A stretch of 64,000 bases of DNA from an uncultured Prevotella sp. GTDB taxonomy: Bacteria; Bacteroidota; Bacteroidia; Bacteroidales; Bacteroidaceae. The translations under genes were made by a program, and so were the position numbers. Location: the NCBI GenBank assembly GCA_946540435.1, contig CAMNII010000003.1, positions 1-64,000 on the forward strand, given 5' to 3'. The notes below the pieces were generated by a model, which saw nothing but the letters and a program-made list of their open reading frames with translations, did not search any database and was not told the DNA's origin. How positions within the stretch are numbered: the stretch's first letter is position 1; each line of letters starts with the position of its first letter. Shown one piece after another: positions 6,989-16,750 of the stretch.

Positions 6989-7606
6989 TTAGTGTTTTTT
7001 CCATCCGGGCTGGTGGCGTGACTGCAGTTCGCTGACTACCTGTTCGATGCGGATGTGTTTTGATGAGAGGAGTACGAGGAGGTGGTAGAGCATGTCAGAT
7101 GTTTCGTAGATGAGTCGTTCATCGGTACCGTTGACGGCTTCGATGACGGCTTCGAGCGCTTCTTCGCCTACTTTCTGTGCCATTCTGTTCAGTCCGTCGC
7201 GGAAGAGAGTGGTGGTGTATGATCCTTCGGGAAGGGTGTCGCGTCGTGAGTCGACGAGGTTCTGCAGCTGTGTGAGGAAGAGCAGTGGCGATGCGGTGTT
7301 TTCTTCTCCCCAGCAGGTGTCGGTTCCGGTGTGGCATGTCGGTCCGTCGGGGTGAACCTTGACGAGTAGCGTGTCGGCATCGCAGTCTGGTTTGATGCTG
7401 ACGAGGTTGAGGTAGTTGCCAGATGTTTCTCCTTTTGTCCACAGGCACTGTCTGGATCGGCTCCAGAAGGTGACGTGTTTGGTCTGTATGGTTTTTTCGT
7501 ATGCTTCCGGGTTCATGTATCCCATCATGAGTACCTGTCGTGTGTCGGCATCTTGTATGATGGCCGGTACGAGTCCGTTCATTTTTTCGAAGTCTATTGT
7601 TTCCAT
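6989..7606 (-). CDS. hisIE: Bifunctional phosphoribosyl-AMP cyclohydrolase / phosphoribosyl-ATP pyrophosphatase
   Basis: Catalyses the second and third steps of histidine biosynthesis in the cytoplasm: removal of pyrophosphate from phosphoribosyl-ATP, then ring opening of phosphoribosyl-AMP. Residues about 1-100 form the HisI cyclohydrolase domain, with FWSRSR, the metal-binding CDAD segment and the paired Cys region ending in CHTGTDTCW. Residues about 108-205 form the HisE domain with KVGEEALEAVIEA and the YETSDMLYHLLVLL helix. Length (205) and domain order are normal for the fused enzyme. The gene starts 12 bases after the DUF3108 gene; no other his gene is in the window. Confidence 0.95.
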   Translation of the reverse strand: METIDFEKMNGLVPAIIQDADTRQVLMMGYMNPEAYEKTIQTKHVTFWSRSRQCLWTKGETSGNYLNLVSIKPDCDADTLLVKVHPDGPTCHTGTDTCWGEENTASPLLFLTQLQNLVDSRRDTLPEGSYTTTLFRDGLNRMAQKVGEEALEAVIEAVNGTDERLIYETSDMLYHLLVLLSSKHIRIEQVVSELQSRHQPGWKKH

Positions 7607-7618
7607 ATTGTCAATTTG

Positions 7619-8431
7619 TTATTTGTCGTCGATGAGGAATGCCTTTGCTGTCCCTACGCGGAGGTTCATGTCGAGTCGTACGGGGAGGTGTCGCTGGTCG
7701 TCGGTGACGAAGAAGGTTACTATTTCCTGCCATTTACCGTTTTCGTTTTCGAGGTATGAGAGTTTGAGGCATTTGTATGTCTTTCCGTTGTCGGCTTTGA
7801 CGTTGTTGCGTCCGCGGAATTTTATGCGTGCCGTCTCTACCTTGTGTCCGTCGGCCATGTCGAAGCTGATGGTGTGTCCTGTCTGCCATCCTGAGGGGTC
7901 GAAGTATCGTGCGCGCTGGAACATGCAGAGCATGTCGTAGACGCGGTGGTCGAAGTCTTTCTTTCGGTATTCGTGTGCTCCCTTGCTTGTTTGCTGGTGC
8001 AGGTCTACGTGTACGCCTTTGACCGACGGGTAGGAGTAGAACACTTCGTCGACGTAGTATCGTTTACCCTCTCGTGCTCCTTTCCGGTAGTAGAGCGGTC
8101 GCAGCGGGTCGTTGCTGTCAGTGGTGTTGTCGAGCGTGTAGTAGCATAGGAGTGTGTCGCGCATGACGAAGTACTGGTCGGCTCGGTCGCTGCCTCGTGT
8201 GATGAGTGATGTGCGATAGGCTTGTTGTCCGCGGTAGTTGCTTTTGACGGTGTACATGGAAGCCGACCCGGCTTTTATCCATACGAACTGCCAGTTGTAG
8301 TAGAGGTTATACGACACGAATTCTCCGCTTCTGACGCCCTTTTGTGTCTGCTGGGTTTCTGCTGTCTGCGCGTTGGCGGCGATGACGGCTGTTATGGCGA
8401 GGAGTATGCTGCTGATGAGTTGTTTTCTCAT
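7619..8431 (-). CDS. Secreted DUF3108 domain protein
   Basis: A 270-residue protein with a cleavable signal peptide (SSILLAITAVIAANA, cleavage near residue 21). The body is beta-rich with YNLYYNWQFVWIKAGSAS, RTSLITRGS and FDHRVYDMLCM, which fits the DUF3108 family of periplasmic or outer-membrane-associated proteins in Bacteroidetes. Function is unknown; such proteins resemble LolA/LolB-like beta half-barrels. It precedes hisIE and probably shares its message. A promoter with TAATTTTG lies about 30 bases upstream. Confidence 0.8.
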   Translation of the reverse strand: MRKQLISSILLAITAVIAANAQTAETQQTQKGVRSGEFVSYNLYYNWQFVWIKAGSASMYTVKSNYRGQQAYRTSLITRGSDRADQYFVMRDTLLCYYTLDNTTDSNDPLRPLYYRKGAREGKRYYVDEVFYSYPSVKGVHVDLHQQTSKGAHEYRKKDFDHRVYDMLCMFQRARYFDPSGWQTGHTISFDMADGHKVETARIKFRGRNNVKADNGKTYKCLKLSYLENENGKWQEIVTFFVTDDQRHLPVRLDMNLRVGTAKAFLIDDK

Positions 8432-8461
8432 AATTGGTTGTTATTACCTGGAAACTGCCTG

Positions 8462-8493
8462 CAAAATTAGGAATAAAAAACCGAAAACCGCAA
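8462..8493 (-). promoter_or_regulatory. Promoter of the DUF3108-hisIE unit
   Basis: On the minus strand a TTG (complement of 8491-8493) is followed, after 21 bases, by TAATTTTG (complement of 8462-8469). This fits the Bacteroidetes -33/-7 pattern and leaves a leader of about 25 bases before ATG 8431. Confidence 0.55.
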
Positions 8494-8555
8494 GGTTGTC
8501 CTTTAAAAAGTAAAGAACGTGCTTAAAAAGTTATGGTTTATTAAAAAAATATATT

Positions 8556-8598
8556 TACCTTTGCACCATCTTTTACACATGCACGCCTGCGCATGTGT
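8556..8598 (+). promoter_or_regulatory. leuS promoter box and leader hairpin
   Basis: TACCTTTG (8556-8563) is an exact -7 box; the -33 element is weak. The leader of about 70 bases contains acacatgc (8575-8582) pairing with gcatgtgt (8591-8598), located right at the expected 5' end of the message. It could stabilise or regulate the transcript. Confidence 0.5.
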
Positions 8599-8638
8599 AG
8601 CGGATGGTATGTGGAATAATCAAAAACAAGATATCACT

Positions 8639-11479
8639 ATGGATTATAATTTCAGAGACATTGAGAAGAAATGGCAGCAGCGATGGGTGGCCCAGAAGAC
8701 CTATCACGTCACGGAGGATGCCACGAAGAAGAAGTTCTATGTGCTTAACATGTTCCCCTACCCCAGCGGTGCGGGTCTGCATGTGGGCCATCCGCTGGGA
8801 TATATCGCCAGCGATATCTACGCGCGCTACAAGCGTCAGCGTGGTTACAACGTGCTGAACCCCATGGGCTACGATGCCTACGGCCTTCCTGCCGAGCAGT
8901 ATGCCATCCAGACGGGTCAGCATCCGGCAAAGACGACCGAGGTGAACATCAACCGCTACCGTGAGCAGCTGGACAAGATTGGTTTCTCGTTCGACTGGGA
9001 CCGCGAGGTTCGCACCTGCGAGCCCGGCTACTACCACTGGACGCAGTGGGCTTTCCAGAAGATGTTCGACAGTTTCTACTGCAACAGCTGTCAGAAGGCT
9101 CAGCCTATCGAGAAGCTTATCAGGCATTTAGAGGAGGAGGGTACTGCCAACCTTGACGTTGCCCAGAGCGAGGAGCTGCAGTTCACCGCTGAGGAGTGGA
9201 AGTCGATGAGTGCCGTTGAGCAGCAGCAGGTGCTGATGAACTATCGTATTGCCTACCTGGGCGAGACGATGGTGAACTGGTGTGCCGAGCTGGGCACGGT
9301 GCTTGCCAACGACGAGGTTGTCGACGGTGTCTCCGTTCGTGGCGGCTATCCCGTTGTCCAGAAGAAGATGCGCCAATGGTGTCTGCGCGTGTCGGCCTAT
9401 GCGCAGCGGTTGCTCGACGGTCTCGACACCATCGACTGGACGGAGTCGCTGAAGGAGACGCAGAAGAACTGGATAGGCCGTTCCGAGGGTACGGAGATGC
9501 AGTTCAAGGTGGCTGGCAGCGACCAGTCGTTCACCATCTTCACCACGCGTGCCGACACCATCTTCGGTGTGACATTCATGGTGCTGGCTCCCGAGAGCGA
9601 ACTCGTCGGTCAGCTGACGACACCTGAGCAGCAGGCTGCCGTCGACGAATACCTGGCCTATGTGAAGAAGCGCACCGAGCGCGACCGCATCAGCGACAAG
9701 AAGGTGACGGGCGTCTTCTCCGGCTCGTATGCCGTGAACCCCCTGACGGGAAAGCAGATACCCATCTGGATCTCCGAATACGTGCTTGCCGGCTACGGCA
9801 CGGGAGCCATCATGGCTGTCCCTGCCCACGACTCGCGCGACTATGCCTTCGCCCGACATTTCAACCTGCCCATCATCCCGCTCATCGAGGGTGCCGACGT
9901 CTCGGAAGAGAGCTTCGACGCCAAGGAGGGCATCGTCATGAACTCCTCGAACGGTGACTTCTCGCTCAACGGCCTGACGGTGAAGGAGGCCATTCAGAAG
10001 ACGAAGGAATACGTCACCGCGAAAGGCCTGGGCCGCGTGAAGGTGAACTACCGTCTGCGCGACGCCATCTTCTCGCGCCAGCGCTACTGGGGCGAGCCCT
10101 TCCCCGTCTACTACAAGGACGGCATGCCACAGATGATTCCCGAGACATGTCTGCCCCTGCAGCTGCCCGACATCGACAAGTACGAACCCACCGAGACCGG
10201 AGAGCCGCCGCTGGGCCGTGCGAAGGTATGGGCGTGGGACACCAAGACCAACAGTGTTGTCGACCGCTCGCTGATTGACAACGAGACCATCTTCCCCCTG
10301 GAACTCAACACCATGCCGGGCTTCGCAGGCTCATCGGCCTACTACCTGCGCTATATGGACCCGAAGAACAGCGAGGCCCTCGTCTCGAAAGCAGCCGACG
10401 ACTACTGGCAGCAGGTAGACCTCTACGTGGGCGGCACCGAGCATGCCACCGGCCACCTGATCTACTCCCGCTTCTGGAACAAGTTCCTCTTCGACCTCGG
10501 CGTATCGTGCAAGGAAGAGCCCTTCCAGAAACTCGTGAACCAGGGAATGATACAGGGTCGCTCGAACTTCGTCTATCGCGACAACAAAGCCTCGAAGGAA
10601 GGCCGTCCCGTCTTCGTCTCCTATAACCAGAAAGACCGCTACGACGACATCACTCCCATCCACGTCGATGTGAACATCGTGCAGAACGACGTCCTCGACC
10701 TTGACGAGTTCCGCAAGTGGCGTCCCGAATACGCACATGCCGAGTTTGTGCTTGAAGATGGAAGATACGTCTGCGGATGGGCCATCGAGAAAATGTCGAA
10801 GTCGATGTTCAACGTCGTCAACCCCGACAACGTCATCGAGAAATGGGGTGCCGACACGCTGCGCATCTTCGAGATGTTCCTCGGACCGGTAGAGCAGTCG
10901 AAGCCCTGGGACGACAATAACATCCCCGGCAGCTTCCGCTTCCTGAACCGCTTCTGGAACCTCTGCACGACAGCCATCGCCACATCCGCCGGCGATAATG
11001 CCGAGGCACCCACACCGGCTGAGCTGAAGTCGCTGCACACCCTCATCAAGAAGGTGACACAGGACATCGAAAACTTCTCTTACAACACTGCCATCGCAGC
11101 CTTCATGATCTGCGTGAACGAGCTGACCCAGCAGAAATGCCACAACCGCGACGTCATCAACACCCTCGTACGCCTCATCGCACCCTTCGCACCCCATATG
11201 GCCGAAGAACTGTGGGAGATGCTCGGCGGCGAAGGTAGCGTGTGCGACAGCCAGTGGCCCGAATGGAACGAGGCCTATCTCGTGGAGAACGAGATGCAGC
11301 TCACCATCTCGTTCAACGGCAAGGCCCGCTTCCAGATGCAGTTCCCCGCCGACGCCACAAACGATGTCATCGAGGCTGCCGTGCTGGCCGACGAGAAGAC
11401 CAAGAAGTACACCGACGGCAAGCAGGTGATGAAGGTCATCATCGTGCCCAAGAAAATAGTTAACGTGGTATGTAAGTAA
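8639..11479 (+). CDS. leuS: Leucyl-tRNA synthetase
   Basis: Charges tRNA-Leu with leucine in the cytoplasm. This is a class I synthetase of 946 residues, a normal length for Bacteroidetes. The HIGH signature is HVGH (48-51) in [16 protein letters not shown], and the KMSKS loop is at 718-722. The central editing domain (CP1) is recognisable by [12 protein letters not shown] and [15 protein letters not shown]. The C-terminal anticodon-binding region ends in the small [15 protein letters not shown] domain. The start is ATG 8639 ([13 protein letters not shown]); the longer open frame back to 8519 would include the promoter and leader hairpin. Confidence 0.97.
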   Translation: MDYNFRDIEKKWQQRWVAQKTYHVTEDATKKKFYVLNMFPYPSGAGLHVGHPLGYIASDIYARYKRQRGYNVLNPMGYDAYGLPAEQYAIQTGQHPAKTTEVNINRYREQLDKIGFSFDWDREVRTCEPGYYHWTQWAFQKMFDSFYCNSCQKAQPIEKLIRHLEEEGTANLDVAQSEELQFTAEEWKSMSAVEQQQVLMNYRIAYLGETMVNWCAELGTVLANDEVVDGVSVRGGYPVVQKKMRQWCLRVSAYAQRLLDGLDTIDWTESLKETQKNWIGRSEGTEMQFKVAGSDQSFTIFTTRADTIFGVTFMVLAPESELVGQLTTPEQQAAVDEYLAYVKKRTERDRISDKKVTGVFSGSYAVNPLTGKQIPIWISEYVLAGYGTGAIMAVPAHDSRDYAFARHFNLPIIPLIEGADVSEESFDAKEGIVMNSSNGDFSLNGLTVKEAIQKTKEYVTAKGLGRVKVNYRLRDAIFSRQRYWGEPFPVYYKDGMPQMIPETCLPLQLPDIDKYEPTETGEPPLGRAKVWAWDTKTNSVVDRSLIDNETIFPLELNTMPGFAGSSAYYLRYMDPKNSEALVSKAADDYWQQVDLYVGGTEHATGHLIYSRFWNKFLFDLGVSCKEEPFQKLVNQGMIQGRSNFVYRDNKASKEGRPVFVSYNQKDRYDDITPIHVDVNIVQNDVLDLDEFRKWRPEYAHAEFVLEDGRYVCGWAIEKMSKSMFNVVNPDNVIEKWGADTLRIFEMFLGPVEQSKPWDDNNIPGSFRFLNRFWNLCTTAIATSAGDNAEAPTPAELKSLHTLIKKVTQDIENFSYNTAIAAFMICVNELTQQKCHNRDVINTLVRLIAPFAPHMAEELWEMLGGEGSVCDSQWPEWNEAYLVENEMQLTISFNGKARFQMQFPADATNDVIEAAVLADEKTKKYTDGKQVMKVIIVPKKIVNVVCK

Positions 11480-11499
11480 TTTTAGTTGTTTGGGAAATT

Positions 11500-11640
11500 G
11501 GTCGATTGGTCATCTAGTCGTTTAGGCGTTTGGTCATCTAGTCGTTTAGGCGTTTGGTCGATTGGTCGTTTGGTCGTTTAGGCGTTTGATCATTTAGGTC
11601 GTTTAGGCGTTTGGTCATTTGGTCGTTTAGGTGTTTAGGG
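11500..11640. repeat. Octamer array TTTRGKCG behind leuS
   Basis: About 17 degenerate copies of an eight-base unit (tttggtcg, tttaggcg, tctagtcg and similar) fill most of the leuS-yitT gap. The complementary unit CYAAACRA forms a similar array at 48709-48805. There is no open frame or spacer structure. Confidence 0.8.
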
Positions 11641-11715
11641 AAGTTCCTGTCTGAAAAGATTATACCCCTTATCTGCCATACGACCAATTTCCCAATCCAA
11701 CAAACAAATAATCCT

Positions 11716-12699
11716 ATGAGTATCTTTAAAAACAAAAATATAGAGCGAGAGGTCAAGGACTATTTCTTCATCACCCTTGGCCTCATCCTCTTCTCCTTCG
11801 GATGGACAGTGTTCCTGCTGCCCTATCAGATCGTCACGGGAGGCGTCACCGGTGTGGCTGCCATCATCTTCTATGCCACAGGCGTAGAGATAGAAATCAG
11901 CTACTTCATCATCAATGCCCTCCTGCTCATCGTAGGACTGAAGATCCTCGGTTGGCGGTTCCTCATGAAGACCATCTATGCCATCTTCATGATATCCTTC
12001 TTCCTATGGCTCTTCCAGGAACTCGTCAAGACACCCGACGGCGAAATCGTCAAGATCCTCGGCGAAGGACAGGACTTCATGTCGCTACTCATCGGATGTA
12101 CGTTCACCGGCAGCTCCCTCGCCATCGTGTTCTACAACAACGGGTCGACAGGCGGTACCGACATCATCGCCGCCTCAGTGAACAAATACTACAACTTCTC
12201 ACTGGGACAGGTGCTCATCATGGTCGACCTCTTCATCATCGGGTCCTGCTTCTTCATCCCGCAGTTCGGCGACGGCATCGACCGTATCCATAAGGTGGCC
12301 TTCGGACTCTGCACCATGGTCGTCGAGAACTTCGTACTCGACTACGTCAACAACGCCATGCGACAGTCCGTGCAATTCATGATTTTCTCGAAGAAACACG
12401 AAGAGATAGCCTATGCCATCGGCACCGAGATGGACCACGGCGTCACCATCCTCGACGGCCACGGATGGTACACCGGACAAGACATGAAAGTGCTCTGCAT
12501 CCTTGCCCGTCGGCGTGAGATGCCGCAGATGTTCCGCATCATCAAGTCTATCGACCCCAATGCCTTCGTCAGCGTAGGCAGCGTCATCGGCGTCTTCGGA
12601 GAAGGGTTCGACCCCATCAAGGCCCGCGTACCCAAGAAAGTCAATCATACTGACAATACAACAAACAAACCCATCAGAAGGACAAACGAAGAAGAATGA
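11716..12699 (+). CDS. YitT family membrane protein (DUF161/DUF2179)
   Basis: A 327-residue inner-membrane protein. The N-terminal part has five or six hydrophobic spans (starting [50 protein letters not shown] and [10 protein letters not shown]), with the family signature around GGVTGVAAI and [12 protein letters not shown]. The C-terminal soluble DUF2179 domain follows ([15 protein letters not shown], then [11 protein letters not shown]). The family occurs widely in Firmicutes and Bacteroidetes; transport has been suggested but the substrate is unknown. ATG 11716 is chosen because earlier in-frame codons lie in the octamer array. It overlaps the ITPase gene by four bases. Confidence 0.88.
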   Translation: MSIFKNKNIEREVKDYFFITLGLILFSFGWTVFLLPYQIVTGGVTGVAAIIFYATGVEIEISYFIINALLLIVGLKILGWRFLMKTIYAIFMISFFLWLFQELVKTPDGEIVKILGEGQDFMSLLIGCTFTGSSLAIVFYNNGSTGGTDIIAASVNKYYNFSLGQVLIMVDLFIIGSCFFIPQFGDGIDRIHKVAFGLCTMVVENFVLDYVNNAMRQSVQFMIFSKKHEEIAYAIGTEMDHGVTILDGHGWYTGQDMKVLCILARRREMPQMFRIIKSIDPNAFVSVGSVIGVFGEGFDPIKARVPKKVNHTDNTTNKPIRRTNEEE

Positions 12700-13277
12700 G
12701 AATAGTATTTGCCACCAACAACGCCCATAAGCTCGACGAGATACGCAGCATCCTCGGCAGCAGCGTAGAAGTGCTCTCGCTCAACGATATCGGCTGCCAC
12801 GCCGACATCCCCGAGACAGGCCACACCCTTGAAGAAAACGCCTTGCAGAAGGCACGCTACGTCTACGACCACTACCACATGAACTGCTTCGCCGACGACA
12901 CCGGACTGGAAGTGGAAGCACTCGGCGGTGAGCCCGGCGTCTACAGTGCCCGCTATGCCGGCGAAGGCCACGACTCCGAGGCCAACATGCAGAAATTATT
13001 GAGTAAATTAGCAAATAATAACAATCGTCATGCACGATTTCGTACCGTCATCGCGTTAATAATGCAGGACAAGGCCGACGACGTCGAGTTCTTCGAAGGC
13101 ATCGTCAACGGACAGATAGCTCGCGAGAAACACGGCACAGAAGGTTTCGGCTACGACCCTATCTTCGTCCCCGACGGCTACGACAAGAGCTTTGCCGAGT
13201 TGGGAATGGACATCAAAAACCATATCTCACACCGCGCCAGGGCCACGCAAAAGCTCGTCCAGAGACTATTGAAATAA
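12696..13277 (+). CDS. rdgB: XTP/dITP pyrophosphatase (RdgB/HAM1 type)
   Basis: Hydrolyses non-canonical purine nucleoside triphosphates such as dITP and XTP to monophosphates, keeping them out of DNA and RNA. The 193-residue protein has the N-terminal nucleotide-binding [24 protein letters not shown] with the metal-binding acidic pair, the [10 protein letters not shown] loop, [11 protein letters not shown] and the C-terminal SHRARA. Length and motifs are complete. It is translationally coupled to the yitT-like gene (ATGA overlap). Its last codons lie within one of the two direct repeats that flank the palindromic element downstream. Confidence 0.95.
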   Translation: MRIVFATNNAHKLDEIRSILGSSVEVLSLNDIGCHADIPETGHTLEENALQKARYVYDHYHMNCFADDTGLEVEALGGEPGVYSARYAGEGHDSEANMQKLLSKLANNNNRHARFRTVIALIMQDKADDVEFFEGIVNGQIAREKHGTEGFGYDPIFVPDGYDKSFAELGMDIKNHISHRARATQKLVQRLLK

Positions 13278-13593
13278 CATAAGCAGAAAAAAGTAATCAT
13301 AATTATTCAAGTTTCGGAAGTATGATATCAATCTGTATAAGAGCGCCCCAAAGGGGCAATGAGATGTCAGCCCAGGGCAGCGCCCTGGGTACGTGGTGCA
13401 CATCCATTCTACGCCCTGAAAGGGCAAAAGAATTGAAACAAAAGAGCATTCTTTTGCCCTTTCAGGGCGAAATATACGATTGTCCGCGTACCCAGGGTGC
13501 TGCCCTGGGCTGACATATAGCGGCCCTTTCAGGGCGTTATTTACTTCCGAAACTTCAATGAAATAACATAAGCAGAAAAAGTAATCATAATTA
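13270..13593. mobile_element. MITE-like palindromic element with 35-bp flanking direct repeats
   Basis: The core at 13307-13557 is bounded by 16-base inverted repeats (13307-13322 and 13542-13557, one mismatch; key part aagtttcggaagta). Inside are nested inverted repeats: 30 bases at 13364-13393 and 13487-13516 with one mismatch, and a perfect 22-base pair at 13412-13433 and 13448-13469. The core is flanked by near-identical 35-36 base direct repeats (13270-13305 and 13559-13593), the first covering the rdgB stop codon. No transposase is encoded. This is either a non-autonomous element with an unusually long target duplication or a duplication-generated repeat cassette. The GCCCTGAAAGGGC-type core resembles dispersed intergenic repeats of this phylum. 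Confidence 0.6.
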
Positions 13594-13622
13594 CTAATTA
13601 CTCATTACTAATTACTAATTTG
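13581..13622. repeat. AT-rich intergenic repeat, copy 1 (gtaatcataattactaatt type)
   Basis: A tract built of taattactaat and attactcattac units just before porZ. The reverse complement of the same tract, including the atgattac end, is found at 43972-44031 and 50404-50459, so this is one dispersed repeat family. Confidence 0.7.
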
Positions 13623-13627
13623 TTTAC

Positions 13628-15670
13628 ATGAAAAAGATTGTCGTATTTCTGATGATGATGATGTCAGCCACAATGGCAATGGCACAGGTAGGAACATGGA
13701 AAACCTATCTGGCCTACCACGACGTGACAGAGATAGAAAAAGCCGGCGACATCATCTATGTCCTCGCATCCGAAAACCTATATGCCTACAACACCAACGA
13801 CGAGAGCATACAGACCTACGACAAAATCAACTTCCTCAACGACAGCAAAATCATACACATCGCATGGTGCCAGGAAGCACGACGCCTCGTCATCGTCTAC
13901 AGCAACTACAACATCGACCTGCTCAACACCGACAACACCGTCGTCAACATCCCCGACTATAACCTCAAGTCGACCATGCTCGACAAAACCGTCAACAGCG
14001 TATACGTCAACGGCAGCAGCGCCTATCTCAGCACAGGATTCGGCATCGTCAGGATAAATGTCAAGGACGCCAACATCAGCGAAGTATATAACCTCGACAT
14101 CAACGTCATCAACACATTCATCAAAGACGGAAACATATACGCCAACTCGCGAGAGAAAGGATGCTACGAAGCACCGCTCAACAGCAACCTGCTCGACAAA
14201 GCCAACTGGAAATGGATAACCAATTTCCAAGGCTACCAGCACCAACCCGATGCCGACCTGCTCCAGCTCGTCAGCACACTCAACCCGGGAGGACCGAAGT
14301 ACAACTACTTCAACTTCATGAACATCCGTGACAACAAACTCTTTTCAGCAGGAGGATACTACCGCGGAGGAGTCATCCTCAACCGACCGGGATGTATACA
14401 GGTACTCGACGAAAACGACGAATGGCAAATCTATCAGGACAACATCGCCGAACTCACCAACTACAGATATGTAGACCTCGACGGATTCGACATCGACCCT
14501 CTTGACAACCAGCACCTCATCGCCTACGGACGGACAGGACTCTATGAGTTCAACAACGGCGTATATACCAACAGCTGGAACACCGGAAACTCACCCATCA
14601 ACACAGCACTCGGCATCAACAACCCCGCCAGCTACAATAACTACTGCATGACCTTCGCAGGAAAATTCGACAGCGAAGGAAACTTCTGGTGCCTCAACAG
14701 CCAGACTGCCGACGGAAAAACAGCCATACTCTGCCTCACCAAAGACGGAGAATGGAAAGCATTCCCACACCAGGAACTCATCGTCAGCGACCTGCAACTC
14801 AGAAAACCCAGAAGCCTCGGATCAATGGAAAACATCAACTTCGACTCCACACAACGGATGTGGTTCGTCAACAACCACTGGGACCTGCCATCCTTCTATG
14901 CCTACGACACCGACGCCGACCAGCTCACCATATATAAAAAGTTCATCAACGAAGACGGAACAGAAATAGAAGCCAACTACATCCGCTGCATCACCGAAGA
15001 CAAAGACGGAAACCTATGGATAGGATCCGACCAGGGACCTTTCTATCTGTCGAAGGCCGACCGCGACACCGATCCCGACGACGTACGCTTCGAACAAGTA
15101 AAGGTACCTCGTAACGACGGGACAAACCTCGCCGACTACCTACTCAGCGGAGTCGACATACAATGCATAGCCATCGACGGAGGAAACCGTAAATGGTTCG
15201 GAACAGGAAACGACGGGCTATACCTCATAGCCAACGACAACACCACACAGATTGCCCACTACACTGCCGAAAACAGCAGCCTCCTCAGCAACACCATCGA
15301 GGCTCTCGCCATCAACAACACGACAGGACAACTATACATCGGAACCGACAAAGGACTGTGCGCATTCATGACCGATGCCACACAGCCCACAGAAACCATG
15401 CAGAAAGACAACGTATGGGCCTATCCAAACCCCGTACAGCCAAACTACAACGGACCCATCACCATCGTAGGACTCAGCTATAACGCCTACGTCAAAATAA
15501 CAACCACCAACGGCAGCCTCGTCAACGAAGGACAAAGCAGCGGAGGAAGCTATACATGGGACGGAAACGATCAGGACGGACGCAAAGTAGCATCCGGAGT
15601 ATATGTCGTACACGCAGCAACAGAAGAAGGGAAAAAGGGCGTTGTCTGCAAGATTGCCGTCGTCAGGTAA
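13628..15670 (+). CDS. porZ: T9SS-associated beta-propeller protein PorZ
   Basis: A 680-residue surface protein of the T9SS. In Porphyromonas gingivalis PorZ is a cell-surface part of the attachment complex that receives cargo from PorU/PorV and handles the A-LPS anchor. A signal peptide (MMSATMAMA, cleavage near 20) leads into GTWKTYLAYHDVTEI, a typical PorZ start. Two beta-propeller regions follow, with repeated short strands such as NLYAYNT, GIVRIN, GLYEFN, NLWIGSD and QLYIGTDKGL. The last 90 residues form a T9SS C-terminal-type domain (WAYPNPVQPNYNGP, then GQDGRK-like VASGVYVV). Length is slightly below the P. gingivalis protein. Other por genes are not in the window. Confidence 0.85.
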   Translation: MKKIVVFLMMMMSATMAMAQVGTWKTYLAYHDVTEIEKAGDIIYVLASENLYAYNTNDESIQTYDKINFLNDSKIIHIAWCQEARRLVIVYSNYNIDLLNTDNTVVNIPDYNLKSTMLDKTVNSVYVNGSSAYLSTGFGIVRINVKDANISEVYNLDINVINTFIKDGNIYANSREKGCYEAPLNSNLLDKANWKWITNFQGYQHQPDADLLQLVSTLNPGGPKYNYFNFMNIRDNKLFSAGGYYRGGVILNRPGCIQVLDENDEWQIYQDNIAELTNYRYVDLDGFDIDPLDNQHLIAYGRTGLYEFNNGVYTNSWNTGNSPINTALGINNPASYNNYCMTFAGKFDSEGNFWCLNSQTADGKTAILCLTKDGEWKAFPHQELIVSDLQLRKPRSLGSMENINFDSTQRMWFVNNHWDLPSFYAYDTDADQLTIYKKFINEDGTEIEANYIRCITEDKDGNLWIGSDQGPFYLSKADRDTDPDDVRFEQVKVPRNDGTNLADYLLSGVDIQCIAIDGGNRKWFGTGNDGLYLIANDNTTQIAHYTAENSSLLSNTIEALAINNTTGQLYIGTDKGLCAFMTDATQPTETMQKDNVWAYPNPVQPNYNGPITIVGLSYNAYVKITTTNGSLVNEGQSSGGSYTWDGNDQDGRKVASGVYVVHAATEEGKKGVVCKIAVVR

Positions 15671-15683
15671 AACCATACAGTAT

Positions 15684-16730
15684 ATGAAGCATGAGAAAAA
15701 ACTCATCAGCGACGAAATCATAGAACGGGTTCGACGCGACAACTGCTTCGACATCCTGCGCTATTTCTTCGCACTCTCACTCATCCTCGTACACTTCTGT
15801 ACACTCACCGACACCCAACAGTTCTGGATTGTCAGCGGACAGATGCGCGTCAAAGCATTCTTCACCATCACAGGATTTCTCGTCGTATACAGCTACATCA
15901 GAAGAGGAAAACTGTCCACATACACCCAAAAACGCATCCGACGCATACTCCCAGCCTACGCCACAGTCATCATCCTGTGCATACTCGCAGGCATATTCAT
16001 CACACCGCTAAACGGCAGCCAATACCTGTTCTCAACACAAACACTCAAATACCTCCTCGCCAACATCACCTTCCTCAACTTCCTGCAACCGTCGCTACCC
16101 GGACTATTCCCCGACAGCCCCGTAGAAACAGCCGTAAACGGATCGCTATGGTCAATGAAGTACGAAATACTATTCTATATCCTCGTTCCCCTCATCATAG
16201 CACTCATGAGGCGATATGGCAAGAAAAACATACTCATCGCCATCTTCGCCACATACATCGCCTTCAGGGCTTTCCTCGACTTTATGGAATACCACACCGG
16301 AAAGGAAATCTATAACGCCATCAGCACAAGCAGCCCGACAACCATCATCTACTTTTTCAGCGGAACAACCATACTGCTCTGTTTCGACTGGTTCTGCCGA
16401 CACATCAAAACAGTCATCATAGCTTGCGTAGCGTTCTTCCTCGCCATTGCCGTCATGCACTGGGACTTCCTCTACTACGTCGAACCTCTCGCCTTCTCAG
16501 CAATAATCATTGCCATAGCATACTACTGCAAACCACTCAACTTCCTGCAACACTACGACAACATCTCCTACGGACTATACCTCTACCACTACCCCGTCAT
16601 ACAGATACTCATCCGATATGACATACACCAGCAGAACATCACCCTCTGCCTCATCCTCACCTTCGTCATCACCATCATCCTCGCACTACTCTCCTGGTAC
16701 ATCATCGAAAAACCACTCCTCAACCGGTAA
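15684..16730 (+). CDS. Membrane acyltransferase (OafA/YrhL, acyltransferase-3 family)
   Basis: A 348-residue inner-membrane enzyme that probably transfers acetyl or another acyl group to a surface sugar. It has about ten hydrophobic segments. Family markers are FDILRYFFALSLILVHFC (the first span, with the His thought to be catalytic), FFTITGFLVVYSY, RIRRILPAY and WSMKYEILFY, with YGLYLYHYPV near the C-terminus. The gene begins 13 bases after porZ at ATG 15684; a longer frame would overlap the porZ end. It ends at the edge of the DnaA-box cluster. The acceptor is unknown; proximity to porZ could suggest A-LPS or glycan decoration, but that is a guess. Confidence 0.88.
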   Translation: MKHEKKLISDEIIERVRRDNCFDILRYFFALSLILVHFCTLTDTQQFWIVSGQMRVKAFFTITGFLVVYSYIRRGKLSTYTQKRIRRILPAYATVIILCILAGIFITPLNGSQYLFSTQTLKYLLANITFLNFLQPSLPGLFPDSPVETAVNGSLWSMKYEILFYILVPLIIALMRRYGKKNILIAIFATYIAFRAFLDFMEYHTGKEIYNAISTSSPTTIIYFFSGTTILLCFDWFCRHIKTVIIACVAFFLAIAVMHWDFLYYVEPLAFSAIIIAIAYYCKPLNFLQHYDNISYGLYLYHYPVIQILIRYDIHQQNITLCLILTFVITIILALLSWYIIEKPLLNR

Positions 16731-16750
16731 CATCTAACCGGCTTATCATC

